A DNA stretch of 64,000 nt from Blasia pusilla. Taxonomy: Eukaryota; Marchantiophyta; Marchantiopsida; Blasiales. Each line of letters opens with the position of its first letter. Within the stretch, counting starts at the first letter, position 1. The notes beneath the pieces are model-generated. The model saw nothing but the letters and a program-made list of their open reading frames with translations, had not been told where the DNA came from and made no database searches. Where the stretch lies: positions 60,636,001 to 60,700,000 of the forward strand of contig CM114272.1 in the NCBI GenBank assembly GCA_050084515.1. The letters run 5' to 3'. A program made the translations under genes and the position numbers. This document shows positions 34,012-47,460 of this stretch, one piece after another.

Positions 34012-35300
34012 TATAGGAGACTCCCCCAATTCAATTTGCAAGGAGACTTTCCCAAGTCATCTTGAGAATTAACTTTTCAAACATAGGTCAGCATGATGCA
34101 AATTGCGTTTTGGTTGCATGCCAAAACCAAGGGCCAAGGATGAAGGATGGAAAAGATAAGGTTTCCTTAGAAAACCCCAATAGTCCCTGTAGGGAAGACT
34201 CTCTCCCTTCCTATTGGCTCAAATCTTGAAATAAGGGATCAACCATGTTTCGTGTTTGGCCTTGTTTCAGGTGTGAGCAGAGGAACGATTCGAAATGCAC
34301 CTTGAGGAATTAATCACCATGCTCTGGTTTAGATGAGAGACTTGGGGATATTGGTCAAGGATTGGGAAGGGGCTTCTTAGGGAGATGATATGCACCTTAG
34401 AGGACTCGATTTTTTTTTACCTTTGTGCGTCTTCCTTGACTTGCTGACAGAATATGCAATTGGTGGGTATTTGAGACTTAGCCTAATAGTCTCTCGCTAG
34501 CTCATAACACTCAAGGTCAGGAACTCTTCACGGGTAATACACAAGAGTAAAGGTTGAACTCTATGACACCTAGACAAGATAGGTTAAAGATCCTTGAACC
34601 AGGTTTTGAGTCAAGGGCAAGCAGCAAGGAAGTCACAAGTAGTTGAGATGGACAAGATGCCATAAGAATAGATGTGAAACCTGTTGGTAGGAAGAGAACC
34701 ATGAGATGCTAAACGGCAGGAGTGGGGACTTGTGTTAGAAAAAATATGAATTGAGGTTCTCAGATGAGTTGGAGAAGGCAAGATGGGTGGAATTTTCCAA
34801 GGGACTCCTCCAAGATCTTGGAGGTTAACTTGTCAAATGCGAGTTCACAAGATGTGAACCATGTTTGGGTTATGGGCCACAATTAAGGATCCCCAGTGGA
34901 TGTCGGGGAAAGTAGATTCCTCTAGAGAACCCAAAAGTATCTATAGGGAGGGATTCTCTTTGTCTCTTCCTATATGCTTGAGTCTTGGGATAAGTGTTGT
35001 GCGCCTACTCCCCTTGAACGTCAATCTTAGTGTTGCGGAAGCGTACGTTCAGTAAGGCACGCTCTCATCGCCAACCTGCACCCAAACGCACTCTCGTTAG
35101 CTTGGGTCAAGCGGCCTTCCAACCCACCAAGTCCTTGAATCGGCACCTCATCAAGCTCAACCTTCCCTCATTCCTAGGTTCTCAACACGGGCAAGTCTTC
35201 AGACAAAGATTTGAGCTAAGCCTAGCATTTATTGTAACTTGCATTGTTGCGTCAATCGGCTCCAACAATGGAGATTCTTAGAGAGGCAATCTTTGCTTTC
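34012..35300. repeat. Two copies of a dispersed repeat module
   Basis: 34020-34260 and 34785-35000 are similar in the same orientation: a GGGACTCC / GGAGACTCC start, TTAACTTnTCAAA, a TTTGGTT / TTTGGGTT string, CCnTGTAGGGA-like and TTCCTATnnGCT strings, then TTGGGATAAG-like ends. The first belongs to the copy split by the gypsy element (see 23823-24286); the second copy continues leftwards to 34590. No coding potential is recognised. Confidence 0.55.
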
Positions 35301-35781
35301 TTTAAAACCCTCATAGATAGGAGGGTGCCTTCTAATGACGGATTGTTTTTCTGCATGTATTGATTCTCTCACAATTCATAACGTATTTACGATTTAACAT
35401 ATAGGAGAGACTATGTTCACTACTATGTTCAAACAACTTACTAAAAAAATTTGAGAGAATCAAAGTAAGTTCATAAACTTCAGATTTTAGTACTAATTAG
35501 GGGGATCCGAAATGTAGATTAGTTTTGAAGTAATGAACTTTAGCCATGGGTCATATGTACATGAAAAACTTCCCACGTACACCATAGCAAAACTTTGCGA
35601 ATTGGGAACATAGCTTCTTACTTGGTATATCCTCTACAATTAACTTGCTTAAGATTGCATGGCGTTTGTCTTCTACTTTCTTGCCAAGCTTAGGGTAAAA
35701 AGCCAATTTTGATTGATGTGTAATTTTGGTTTGTGAACTCTCGTACTCCATTAATTTTTATGCAAAGTTTTAATGTAAGTG

Positions 35782-36140
35782 CATCGCACAGACCATCCTA
35801 CTAGTATCCTACTAGTAAAAGTTAGTTTTACTATGCAACTTTCCAAAACTTACAACTAAAGTGACTTTTTCGTGTTAGCATTATTTTACTCCTCCCATTA
35901 ATATAGAATTGGCCGTACATTAGTTTGTAATGTGGAAGGAGATACCACAAATGATGGTAGGAAAGAGTTCCCATCATTTTACAAACCATCTTTTGCAACC
36001 CTTTAATTAAGTGACGAAAGGACTTCCAAATGGAGCTTGCAAGGGGATCTCCATCCCATACATAAAGTGCGCATTGCTTGGGGGAGTGGGGGGGTGGGGG
36101 CTAAACTCAATCTTAAATGCACTAGATATTTTATGTACTA
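35782..36140 (+). mobile_element. Dispersed repeat, copy 1 (begins with a Helitron-like 3' end)
   Basis: The segment is the reverse complement of 45545-45870 at high similarity over about 330 bp. Shared strings include CTTCCAAATGGAGCTTGCA, GGATCTCCATCCCA and CTCCCATTAATATAGAATTGG. Its left part reads GTGCATCGCACAGACC, then CTACTAGT, which looks like a Helitron 3' terminus (hairpin plus CTAG and T). The two copies would pair as long inverted repeats 9.4 kb apart. Confidence 0.65.
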
Positions 36141-38539
36141 AAATCCAACACGCTTTTTTGTTCAAGCACAACATAGTAAAATCAATTCATTTGCAAGGGT
36201 CGCTATAAGCCTCTCACACAAAACTTGAAATGTTTTCTCAAGATAGGAGACATTGCCGAAGTTTCACATAGAGCAATTCCCATGGGTGTAGATGGATATG
36301 GAGTCATCTTGACACCTACAAATCTAGAATGAAATTTTTTAATTAAAATTTGGACACTGCCGTCTTAATTTCCATGATACTCTTGTGGGTTCTAAACTAA
36401 TAACTATGCTTGGCAAGAATCGGCATTCTTTGTAAAAGTAGCCGGTTGGGAACGTGTACTTTGTGGTTAAAATTTGAGCATTGGTCTTAAACAACACTTA
36501 ATGTTTTTTCCATTTAGAGGTTCCATATTGGAAATATCCTAAACCCTAATTAACTCTCTTGGGACTTGACATGCATTAAAAGTCTCTACACAAGGGTTTC
36601 AAGGTGGAGATGCCATACCTTATGAGTGCTCGACATTATAATGGGCTATCACATATATACAATAAGAAAAAATAGTGGGACAATAAGACAAAAGAGCAAC
36701 ATGTTTCATTTTTGTTTCTCCGATCACATACCATGGGTAGACAGAAGGAATTTGAGTGGAAGAGGAAAATATTTTAATTAATTAATTAATTAATGTCATA
36801 ATGGATGATCCTAGGTATGTAATAAGATAAAATAGTGGGATAATTAGAAAAAATCACAAAAAACTATAAATTTTTCCCTTAATTCAAATTTGATGGGAAG
36901 GGAAAATGAATTTTATTTGAGAAGGTTTCGATATTGTTTAAATTTTCTTGAAGGGTGGAAATATTTGGAAGATTGGGATATCATTTAAATTTTAATCGAG
37001 AAGTGGAATTATTTAGAAGAGTGAATGAAATGTTATTGCTCTTCTAAAATTTAAGAAAAAATTAAATTTAAATATAAATTTTGGAAGAAAGTTTTTGATT
37101 ATCTTAAAAATAATCATATTCATTCATATTTGATATTTTTTAAAAATAAAATAAAATAAAAATTAACTAATTTATTAAAATTAACTAATAATTTAATTAA
37201 TTAATGATTTTTCGGTGATAAGGGATAAAAATTTATTCATAATTTCATAGAGGAGTGAAATTACGTAGGAAATTTTAATACTACTTAAAAATGAAATATT
37301 ACTATTATTTTAAAATTAAAAAATATTTAAATTTTAAAATAAAAAAAATCATATATCAACCCACGAAAATGAACATAAGCCCTAAATCTTACACGCTTCT
37401 CTTGGCGGAGTAGAATATGCCCACAGGTTTAGGACATCCACAGTACAGTTGAATCTCTCCGTAGATCTTGGACATCGAGGGTGTAGCCGAGCCGCGGGAA
37501 TTCTTATAACATGCACAACCCTAGATCATATCGATGCTATGCAGTAACACTATTACAGTGCTACAGCCGGTCGTAAGGTTAACGCAGTTAGTTAACTGTA
37601 ACGCAGTTAGTAAGCAGTCGTAAGATGATCCGCGCTACAAAGACGGCCATCCCTATCAACACAACAGGCCTTCCTACTCCCACCGTCCAGTTCGGCGGGC
37701 GGTGCCGTCGAGATGGACCCCACATACAATGACAGGACCCGAAGGCAATACAGCCCACCCAGGGTTCTCAGACCAGCTAGCTTTCCTGATATGCGGCTGA
37801 GGATAGTGGGTGTGTTCATTGAGCTGCCGAGAATGACAGGAGACGTATGTAATTTCACTCGATTCTTCTCTCCAGAGCGCGGAAGATGTTGAACCCAACA
37901 TCTTCTACCCTGAGAGTTTCTTGAATATTTTGGGCCCACTATTTTTGGTTAGGCAGTAGCCATCAGCTTAGTAATCAGCCCCTTACCTTCTCCGATTTCT
38001 CTTCACCGCTGTGTGCGTGTGTGTGTGCTTGTCCGTTTCAGACGTGAGGATCTGCGTTTATCGCATACTTCTTAGCCTGATTCTCTCTCTCTGATCTGTT
38101 TTATCGAACGTTTCAGGTGTCCTCTGCATCTGCGGGTGCTTTCCTTCTCTTCACCCGCGAGAGAGGTTTTTCGGAGCTCTGTTGCGGCTTTTCGAGCGGT
38201 GGAAGTGGTTCATAGCAATCGTAGCAGAGAGATTTTTGAAACTCCGAGGGGTGTTTTTGAGCGGCGCAGCAATAAATTGATCACGTTTAAGAATGGTGGC
38301 GTGCCTCTGGTTCTTCTGAAGTCGTTTTGTTCATTTTTGTCAGAGGTTTGGAATTGATCCTACTGTTCGTGGAGTCTCGAGGAGGTTTGTGTATCTTTTA
38401 GTCTGGGGTTGAGAATTTCTGTCGGGGTGGAGTTGGAGGAAGCTTGCTCGAGTACGCAAGTGTGGATGCATTCTGAAAAGGAAAGGCAAGTGTGAGCTAT
38501 CTGTGGAGGTCCGGGGGGCGTGCACTCGCGGAACACTCA
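36141..38539. other. AT-rich intergenic DNA, then 5' region of the NUFIP-like gene
   Basis: 36141-37380 is strongly AT-rich with no gene; it includes a (TTAA)n tract at about 36772-36795. From about 37400 the base composition rises, and a pyrimidine-rich stretch with GTGTGTGTG and CTCTCTCTCTC (37990-38100) suits the promoter and 5' UTR of the gene starting at 38540. Confidence 0.4.
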
Positions 38540-41500
38540 ATGAGACCTCTACAGCAGTATTATTACGCACAGCAGTCACAATTGGGCGCGCAGCTGAACT
38601 CGGGGTTTATTCCAGGGCAGCAGCAGAACTCGCAGTTTCTCCCACCGCTTTATTCAAGCCCGGGCCCGCACAATGGGGTGCAAGTCATGGGGATGCCCAT
38701 GGGCGCGGTGGGGGGGCCTCAAGGGTTTTCTATAGGTCCCGGAATGCCAATGCAGAATGGTTTGCCATCGCAGCAGTGGGGGCAACTCCGCCCGGAAACT
38801 CAATCTTGGGGTCAAGGCGTCTCGCCATCGCAGGTACTCCTATTCTTCAAGTCATGTTGCTACTGAGGGCCTGACATTAGCAGGTAGAAAATACTGGCCG
38901 ATTTCAGTGGCAGATTATTGGAGATAGAAGATTCATGAACATGAACCACTTGGAGTTGCGGGTCATAGACGCAACTAGCTTTAGTCCTTTACTTACGCTC
39001 ATCGTAGTGAGCTGCATTGCGAGGTTTCCGCCGGTCGGGCTCGAGAGTCCCTCCAGGTCACTTCCTTCGCATAGTATTCAAGTACGAAATAAGGTTCTGT
39101 TAGAAAGAGTTTTTGGAGACCCGAACGTGCAGGAATTCGAACACGAGCAACTGCGTGAGAGTCGTATCTCACTTTTTTGCATGCATTACAACCACCGAAT
39201 AAGAAAATGGACATGTGGAGAAGGGGTTTGCAAAACCTTGGACCCTCAGGAATTTGAATTCGATTACCGTTTGGATTGTTTTCGCGCTTCTGAAGTTGTA
39301 GTAGGAAACTCGTTATGGGTGATGTTGTTCCAATTTGCTCGAATGAGCGGGTGTTAATAGTTTGGATGTCGATCCTGCCTCCTGCTTAACTTTGTAGGGT
39401 CACGGTCAGCCATACAGTCAACAATTTGTCCAGCAGCAGCACTCTGGAGCGTTCCTTCAACCAGGGGGCGGTCGGCTCCATGGCGGGGACGGAATCCGCG
39501 GCGGAAACGAAGCGTGGGGCCATGGGCACGAGGTAAATGGCAATGCGCGACTTGGAGGTGACAGAGCAATGCAGCATGACCTGCGGCGTCCTTCCGATGG
39601 ACAAATGCGACAGTCGGACCACTATCCTCACGGTTCTTCTCAACACAAATCCTATGGCTCCAAGACGTCTGGTAGCTGGTCAAATGGAGCAGGGCGTAGC
39701 GATTCTCGATCTGGGGGAGGGAGAAATGTGAAGGGGCGAGGTGGTGATCGTGACCGTGAGCCAGTCAGGTCCGCCGTCCTTTCCTTGATCATCGGGTCTG
39801 GGTTTATAAAAGTTTCGTTTTTGGCGAGGGAAAGTTGGGGGTTTTCACTGAAGGTGTGGATGTCTTAAGGTAGTCTTTGTGAGAATCTTCTCCCTGAAAA
39901 ATTGCACTTACCAGGACTTCTGAGAAGAAATCAGAAGAGAGTGAAAGCAAGAAATTTCTAATGATGAGGCTGATCCTTTACCCTCTCAACTCGGCTGGAT
40001 TGTTTGTGGTCGCTTTAGCGAGAGTTGTTAATGGAAGTAAGTTGTATCTACATGTTGTGAGCCAGATATGTAGTCACTGCTGGAGATGTTGGTATCTTGA
40101 ATTTGAATACTGATTCGATGCAGTGCAGACCACAGGCAGTCTCTTTACGCTGTGAACCATGTGACCGCACCTTCACGAATTCTCAGCAATTTGCTGCCCA
40201 TAAAAGCACACATGTAAAGTGTGACGTGCAAGGTTGCATGTTTGAAGCATCAGGTGAGAATGGCCTAACCATTGTGGTGCAAGTTTCTCCCATAATTACA
40301 TAAGAGCTGCTATATTTTCAATGTTGATAACTGCAGGACTCTTGCAAAGTACAAGTCTCGAAGAAGATGATGTGATGGGAGCCAGTCCTGCTGAGTGTAT
40401 CTAATTATCTTTTAGATGCAGATTCCGAATTCATGTGGTCTTTGATGACACAAGGAAGAGGTGTGATGGTTTGCACCAGATCATCAGCGCTCTGGTGCTC
40501 AACTATTTTGAGAAGGCTGTCCCTTTCTTTCCTGGTTATATGAACATGTGGAAATGGGAGCTGATGTTTCTCATCAGTGTGCACTGCTGAGCAGATTTGT
40601 TGCTTGAGCAGGAAGAGTAGTGAAGGAGCACAAACAAGCAAATCATGACAATTCTCCATCAATACCAGTCGGGTAAGTGTCGCGAATGTGGACATTATCA
40701 TCGTGAATGGATCTAATGGGACTGATGTGCGTGCAATGTTCTCTGTGAGTAAATCCATCGGAACACTTTCAGGGCGAATCCAATGCCATAGATACTTCAA
40801 GCACCTACATCCTAAGACATATGTCTTGCTTCTACATGCTACAGGGTTAAAATTATGGTTTTTCCCTTCGGTTCTTAGGCCAAACTTCATAATTCTAACT
40901 AAGGGCTCATGATCTGCAGGACTGGAAACTTTAAGTCAAAAGAGAGTGAGGAAGAAGTGCTGCGATGGCGAGAAGAAAGGAGGAAGAACTATCCAACCAC
41001 CACAAACATTCAACACAAGGTCTGACTCTGATCATTCCTTAGACTATGGGCTTTTCTGCATTATTCTCTGATCAACCTTAGACCCTTTCATAGCCGACTG
41101 TCATAGGAGAGGCTTCATAGGCTGCCTGTGTGTGCAGGAAACCTTCGGTAGCATATTTAGAGATTCTAGTACGTGACCATGACTCTTGACAATATTTCAA
41201 AATATCATCTAGACTCCCGAGTCCGCAGCTCATTATTTGGGACTTTTTCTGCCCAGGTTGTGTTTCAATCTTATTTCTCAGGGAAGGCAGAAATTGGATA
41301 TCAATTATCATTAAAAGAAAAATCTTTCAGCAACTGAGCTCTGTTCTCCCCTGGTCATATGTCAACTTGTCTTGCAGGAAGAAGAGATGAGTGCAAGAAA
41401 AGCAAGGGGGGAACTTGTAGATGAAGATGCCAGGAAACGCCGAGAGGTATTCTTTGTCTCTTTTTTTATGCAACTGGAGATGAGAGGTGCTATGTAGGAG

Positions 41501-42452
41501 AGATACCAGCCTCAAGTCTTTACTACTTCAGGTATGACTCCAAGTTAGAAACTAACAACTTGTGTTGTCGCTCTGTACTGAATGACAGAGACTTAAGGAG
41601 GTACTGGCTCGACAAGCAGAGTTAGGTGTCCCTGTTGCAGAGGTACCGGCATACTACATGTCTGACCGTTATGGTTCATTTAAGGGTAAAGGTGAATCTT
41701 CCGGAACAGGTCGGAGAGATAACCCTAGGAATGGGAAACGACGCCTTCCTACTGATCCAGCACCTGGACCTGATGGTATCACAAAGGAAGAAGAGAATGA
41801 GCCATCTTTGAAGGTTGCTCGAACACAGGAACCAAGTAAATTAGATGCCACAGGACCTGTGCCAAGCGCGTGTGAACAGGAAGTGGAGACAGCCAAGGAT
41901 GCTCAGCTAATTGTCAATGAGGTGAAAGATCATCCTCTCACTGAGACTGGTGAGCCAGATCCAAGTACAAATGATAACAATGGCCCTGCATCTTGTAGGA
42001 CTTCAGAGAAGCTATGCTACTTCTTCAAGCGTGGACGGTGTAAGAAGGGAACCAGATGCGAGTTCTTACATGAGCGCAAACCAAAGAAGAGAAAGGATGC
42101 AGCAACTGCACAAACTGTATCTAAACGGTCACCCACCCTCCTGGCCAAACTTCTGGAATCAGACATCCGAAGGGAAAAAAGTCACCTCCTGCAAGCATTC
42201 CGCTTTTTTGTAAATAACATGTTCTTTCTAGAGTATCCTGGAAAGCCACTGAAGTTTTTTGACTGGACAGAAACTGAGGATCACAATAGTGAAGGAGAAG
42301 TTGTGAAGTTAGATGAACAAGCACAGGAACTGGAAGTTGATGAGGACGAGGATGAGGATTCCGATGAGGACGAGGATGCGGAAACTGCTCCCGTGGAGGA
42401 AGATAATGGTGGAAGTCACAGTGATTCTTCATTCCAAAATTTAGTTGCGTAA
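38540..42452 (+). CDS. NUFIP: NUFIP-like zinc-finger protein (snoRNP assembly)
   Basis: Seven exons join in phase: 38540-38833, 39398-39768, 40129-40253, 40612-40672, 40920-41019, 41378-41446 and 41589-42452, about 627 residues, all GT-AG. The N-terminal third is rich in Gln, Gly and Pro. A C2H2 finger (CEPCDRTFTNSQQFAAHKSTH, about residues 227-248) is followed by a second Cys2His2-like unit starting CDVQGC. The NUFIP signature is read as GTGNFKSKESEEEV and RWREERRKNYPT. Near residue 482 is a CCCH finger, CYFFKRGRCKKGTRCEFLH. The tail is Asp- and Glu-rich. In animals NUFIP1 links SNU13/15.5K to core proteins during box C/D snoRNP assembly in the nucleus; plants have an ortholog with an added CCCH finger. 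The start ATG at 38540 is the first in frame after a run without ATG. Exon 4 (61 bp) is short but restores both zinc-finger histidines and the phase. Confidence 0.9.
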
Positions 42453-45400
42453 GTGCCAAGTCATTGCTGTTACATCAGTTTCACCTCTGCAGACAAGATA
42501 GACTGATAAGGGGCCAACTTTCTTGGCTTGTTTGCTGGTTAATAAGTACCTGTAGTGCATCACTTCAATCTGCATCCTATCTGGGGAGCTCACAAGAGAT
42601 TCAAGCTTGTTTAAGTTCCCTTATTCCAGGCTGTAGCCCCACCAACTATCACGTGCAGGTGGGTTGCAAATGGGAACTGGTACATCCATTCTCACGGTAT
42701 GTAGACAATGATGTATTCCCAGTTAACAGGAATACATTTGCTGTGAGAGGAAAAGGCACAAAACTCCACTTCAGTGAAATATCAAAATTTTGTGAGAACA
42801 TAAGTTGTCAAGAAGCAATGAGGTACTGAACATGGAAATGCAGCCTTCTCTTTGAAGTCTCTTCTGATGCTGTGGATCCTACAGTTATTCAATCAAAAGC
42901 TCAGTAGATCCCCAGTTCAACACCAAAAGTGCCTCTGAGGTCTTTGCCTAGGTCACAGTCAAGCCAGCCTCACTGTCAGTTTCCCAATGGCCAGAAGTGC
43001 TAGCCTTACTGAGTTTTCAGGTGGAGGGGGAATGTCCTCCCTTTCCTATTCTACACAGATTTGAGGAAGGTACTGTGATTTTGCTCCCAAACAATCGAGG
43101 ACGAGGAAGAGATATTATAGAAATAGTCTATTAGCACAGATCTTCCTGACTTCATGGCAACTCCTGTAACAAATTTCGATGGGAACTAAATGACAGTGGG
43201 AGGCTCTCGACAGCCCCACTATCAAGAGCCACACTGTTAAGCACATTTCAGTTTCACTCAGCAGGTTTGTACTATTTTGAAGCGAAATTTATATTAGGTT
43301 TCCTGGATGTGAAATCAATGACCTAGTCCCCTGAACTTCTAAGCTAAATCTGAGGTTTATCCCAACAGACCACTGTAATGTGCCTCATGCGCGCAACATT
43401 ATGCGATACTGTAAGGTGCAGCACCTACAATATGCACGATGCAATACAATTGATTTTGGACATGTGACCTTGGAAACGCACACTGACTTATATGAACCCT
43501 AAGTGTACACGAGATATGTAGTCAATTGCAAGCCCCATGATGGAGATGCCCTGTCATCCAGAGGTACCCAGTACCATGAACAAGCTCCAGAATTCTTGGG
43601 AATGAGGTTAATAAGCACTTGCAAGAAGCTAAGGGTGTAGTATAAAACTTGTAAAAGATGAAATGTGGATTAAAGACGGACATGGCTCAATAGAGTGCAT
43701 GAATGCAAAACACTAATGAAAGGAATTTCATGTTTTCTACTTTCATTATGTCAACATATCAATTTATTTTCTAGTTTCCTACTTTCGATTATCTGGAAAT
43801 TTGGAAAACACATGGTAAAATATTATGAGGTTTGTGGCAAATAAAGTTTATGATAACTTTCCCAATTGGTTGTCAAATAAAATTTGGTCAAATATTTTCA
43901 ACAAATTTAACAAATAAAGAATTGACATGAGAATTGATATTTGTGAATCGTTTGGACATGAGCCTTAGTTATGAAGTTGGGCCCAGGGCTACAAGGTACA
44001 GCCCAAGAAGAATTAATTGGATAAAGGAAGTGGTGGATTTCTCCATAGTTATGAGGAAGAGGGAGGGTCTCATCGGAAGTTTAGAATATAAATCTCACCT
44101 TAGGAACAATGGGAGTGCATCAAGAACACGTGATGAATTGAGAGGTTGGTATTGGGGATTTGATACTAGCCAAGTTGAGGTTATCCCGTTTTGGACATTT
44201 TCTCAGGACATGTAAGGGAGGAAAAGAATTATCATTTTTTGAAATTATTACCAAAATAAGAATAATAATTTGGTTACAAATTTTCGTAAATAATTCCCAT
44301 GAAAATTTTGAATTATTACAAGAAATTGAGTTTTGAAGAAGGAACTTCATATTGAAGAATTTACAAAGTGCATGAACTAGTAGAAAGTGTGATTTTCTCC
44401 CAAGTTGGGAAAAAAGACATCATATTATTATTATTATTTTGGTTAGCATTTGTTAGATATCAACGTCTCTCCTTCTTTTAAAAGTATAAGTAATTTCTTA
44501 TAAATCATTTCTATTTTTAATGCAAAATGCGAAATGAATTGTTTTAACATAGGAGGGCTTCACATGAAACTTTTCTCAAAAGGGTTTTATTTTATAAAGG
44601 AGGGCAGAGAGACAAAGATCAATTTTCTACAAGAAATGACATTAGAGAAAGTAATAAAAACTCTTTATCTTTTAGATAAATGAGGAGTAGATAAGGTGTA
44701 ATTTTGAGTTAAGGAAGTGAAAGACAATCTCAAATTTTCAAAAAAAGAGTGGGCTTTGTGCAAGATTTTTTTAGGTGTTTTATTTCCATTATCTATAATA
44801 TGATTTGAGTTATCACTTCATCCAGATTAAACTTTCTCCTCATGCCATGTGTCTTATGTTTCATAAGATATTTATGAAGACAAGTTAACTTTTAAAAAAT
44901 GAAAAAAACAAGAGAAAGAAATAAATTATGAAATGAGGGAAAGATGGAAATATGGAACAGGATCATTTTTCAAAAAAAAAAAGACTTCCAAAGCATTTAT
45001 TTTCAAAGTTTAATTTTCGAAAGGTAAGGGGAAACGAAAGGGATAAATTTGGAAAAGGTGAACTAGGGAAGGGGTTTAGGGAAGAGAGGAAGGGATAAAT
45101 TTATACTAGTAACGAATGAGCCCCTCCCATGGCGACACCTGTATGGTTGACATGTGGCATTTATAATACCCTCCCTTTACGTAATGTGTATCTCCAAAAA
45201 AATACATTTGGTGTCCAATATTGATGATTGCGTATCTGCTTTTCAAACTAGAGTCGAGTGAAACTAGGGTTGACTTGCAATTGCCTACCTAAAGTTAGCC
45301 AACTATATGGATATCTCTAGCCCCTATGAGCCCAACAAGCACAAAACCACACCAATAGAAAAGGGAAAGAAAGAAAAGCACAAATTTACACCTTTTGTTT

Positions 45401-45544
45401 GGTTTTTTTTCTAAATAGTTTATGAGAGGAACAAGGAGGAGGAAACCGAATTGGACTCGATAAATGTCTAGAAATTCAAAGAGGGCAAGAAACTTGAAGC
45501 AAGGCCCATAAATCCCTCTCCATTTCAAGTGGGTTGGATTGTAG
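42453..45544. other. 3' UTR and AT-rich intergenic DNA
   Basis: The first kilobase probably includes the 3' UTR of the NUFIP-like gene. The rest is AT-rich with no recognisable frame. A stretch near 45105-45120 (TATACTAGTAACGAATGAGC) has a Helitron-like CTAGT string but no matching 5' end. Confidence 0.4.
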
Positions 45545-45870
45545 TACATTAAATATCTAGTGTATTAAAGATTGAGTTTAGACCCCCCCCTACCCTGTCC
45601 CAAGAAATACGCACTTTATGTAGTGGGATGGAGATCCCATTCCAAGCTCCATTTGGAAGTCCTTTAGTCACAAAATATGGCCTGTAAAATGATGGGAAAT
45701 CTTCCCTGCCATCATTTTGGGTATCTCCATCCACATCACAAACTAATGTATGGCCAATTCTATGTTAATGGGAGGAGTAAGAAAATATGTGAAAAGCTCA
45801 CTTGAGTTGTAAGTTTTGGAATGTTGCACCGTAAAATCAACTTTTATGTATACTAGTAGGGCACGTGTCA
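45545..45870 (-). mobile_element. Dispersed repeat, copy 2 (inverted relative to copy 1)
   Basis: Reverse complement of 35800-36140, including the same short translated frame (strings TKGLPNGA and NGISIP on the minus strand, also read on the plus strand of copy 1). A CTAGT-type end lies at its right edge. Confidence 0.65.
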
Positions 45871-45914
45871 TTGTAGAAAATTGCTAAAGAAGCATCACTC
45901 GTAGGATACGACTT

Positions 45915-46262
45915 TCACACTCACACACCACCATGAAATTTTGCAACAAGAGAATGAGTGGAGGTTGCTTCCCTTCTCAATCATGTAGGGTATGTACAAG
46001 AAACCCTAGCCCTAATTCTAACCATAGTCTTGAGTTAGACTAACTAATATTAGTAGTTTGATGCTACTAATATTGTTTGCATATATTACACTAGGTCCTA
46101 AGTTACTAACACCAATCTCAATAAGTTATCAATGAAGCCACATTGCCTCACATGATGCGGTGGTTGCTCCTCTATACTTAGCCTTTGTCGAAAATAAAGA
46201 AATTGTAGGTTGCTTCTTTGAAGCCCAACTTATAACCAAGGTAATGAATAACCAAATGTGTA
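45915..46262 (-). mobile_element. Fragment of the copia family with an internal deletion
   Basis: On the minus strand 46262-46060 matches the RNase H end of copia element 1 (about 23080-23300). It then jumps directly to LTR sequence (46045-45915, matching about 23655-23780). The polypurine tract and the LTR start are deleted. Confidence 0.8.
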
Positions 46263-46635
46263 ATCTCGCTATTTCCAATTATTGGAATGGTCTCAAGTAC
46301 CAAAATAGACGTAGGTTGACCCTAAAGCGCTTTCCTCCTTACTTTAAACTCTTGATGGTATATTCTCCTTTTTTTCTCTGAGAATTGATATTCTATCAGC
46401 ATGTATGGCCCTTTTTTTTGTTTAGGCACGTAGAACCTTCCGAAAATCTCATATATCCATAGAATTCAATGGAATCAGAAAGTCTACAACAACCTAGGAA
46501 TGTTAGGATTAGACTAAATCAAATTATCTAATTGAATTGATGAGAAGAATAATCGTGCATGTAGTGATCTTATGTTGGAGATGTTTCAATGAATTGAACA
46601 TCGTCTCTATTCGATTCTTGTGCTAAAATTTTGGC

Positions 46636-46908
46636 ATAATAGGCGTGCCTTTTCCTCATGCCTTTGCATGCAACAATTCAGAAATATCACTCACATATGT
46701 AGGATTTGAAGGAAAAACAAGTTTGCAAGAATTCAAAGAAATATCCAATTAAATGTTAAAGAGAAGATGTGATAATAGGCGTGCCTTTTCCTCATGCCTT
46801 TGCATGCAACAATTCAGAAATATCACTCACATCTATAGGATTTAAAGGAAAAAGAAGTTTGCAAAAATTCAAAGAAATATCCAATTAAATGTTAAAGAGA
46901 AGACGTTG
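46636..46908. repeat. 136-bp tandem duplication
   Basis: 46636-46771 and 46772-46908 are nearly identical, both starting ATAATAGGCGTGCCTTTTCC and ending in GAGAAGA. Few differences separate them, so the duplication is fairly recent compared with the surrounding transposon debris. Confidence 0.85.
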
Positions 46909-47220
46909 GAATGTAATTGAACACCACTTTCTCATCACCATTATTCCAATTTTCAAGTGGAAATGTGCTACATGATAGAGGTGTGCTTCGATATGCCCAC
47001 TTGTCTCCTTGTATTCAACATTGAAAGTGGCATATTTGTGATATGTGCAACTGGTCGTCTCTCCTTATCTATAGTATGTCTATAGGAATTTGCATTCATA
47101 CAGTGCTCAACAAAGAATAGAGAAAGTTAGAGGATAAATTTGTTTTGAATTTTTTTAAGTATTATTTTTAAAAAATACTAAATTAAGAAAATTTTAAAAT
47201 AAGAGTTTAAAAAAGAGTAA

Positions 47221-47460
47221 TTAAAGTAAAGGAGGGGGTGAGTGGAATTTTTTCTTAAGACATTAAGAAGAGTTGAAAACTAAATTAAGAAGAGTAAAAA
47301 AAGAGCAAATTAAAAGAATAAAACTAAGAATAAAAAGAACATCAAAGAGTTGAAAATTAAAAATTGGATTAAAGTAAAGGAGCGTGTGAGTGGAATTTTT
47401 TAAGAAATTGAGAAGAGTGGAAAATTAAATTAAGAAGAATAAAAAAAAGGAAATATTAGG
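47221..47460. repeat. Partial tandem duplication, period about 148 bp
   Basis: Segments starting at 47221 and 47369 share TTAAAGTAAAGGAG, GTGAGTGGAATTTTTT and AAATTAAGAAGA strings in the same order. The region is A-rich on the plus strand. Confidence 0.65.
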
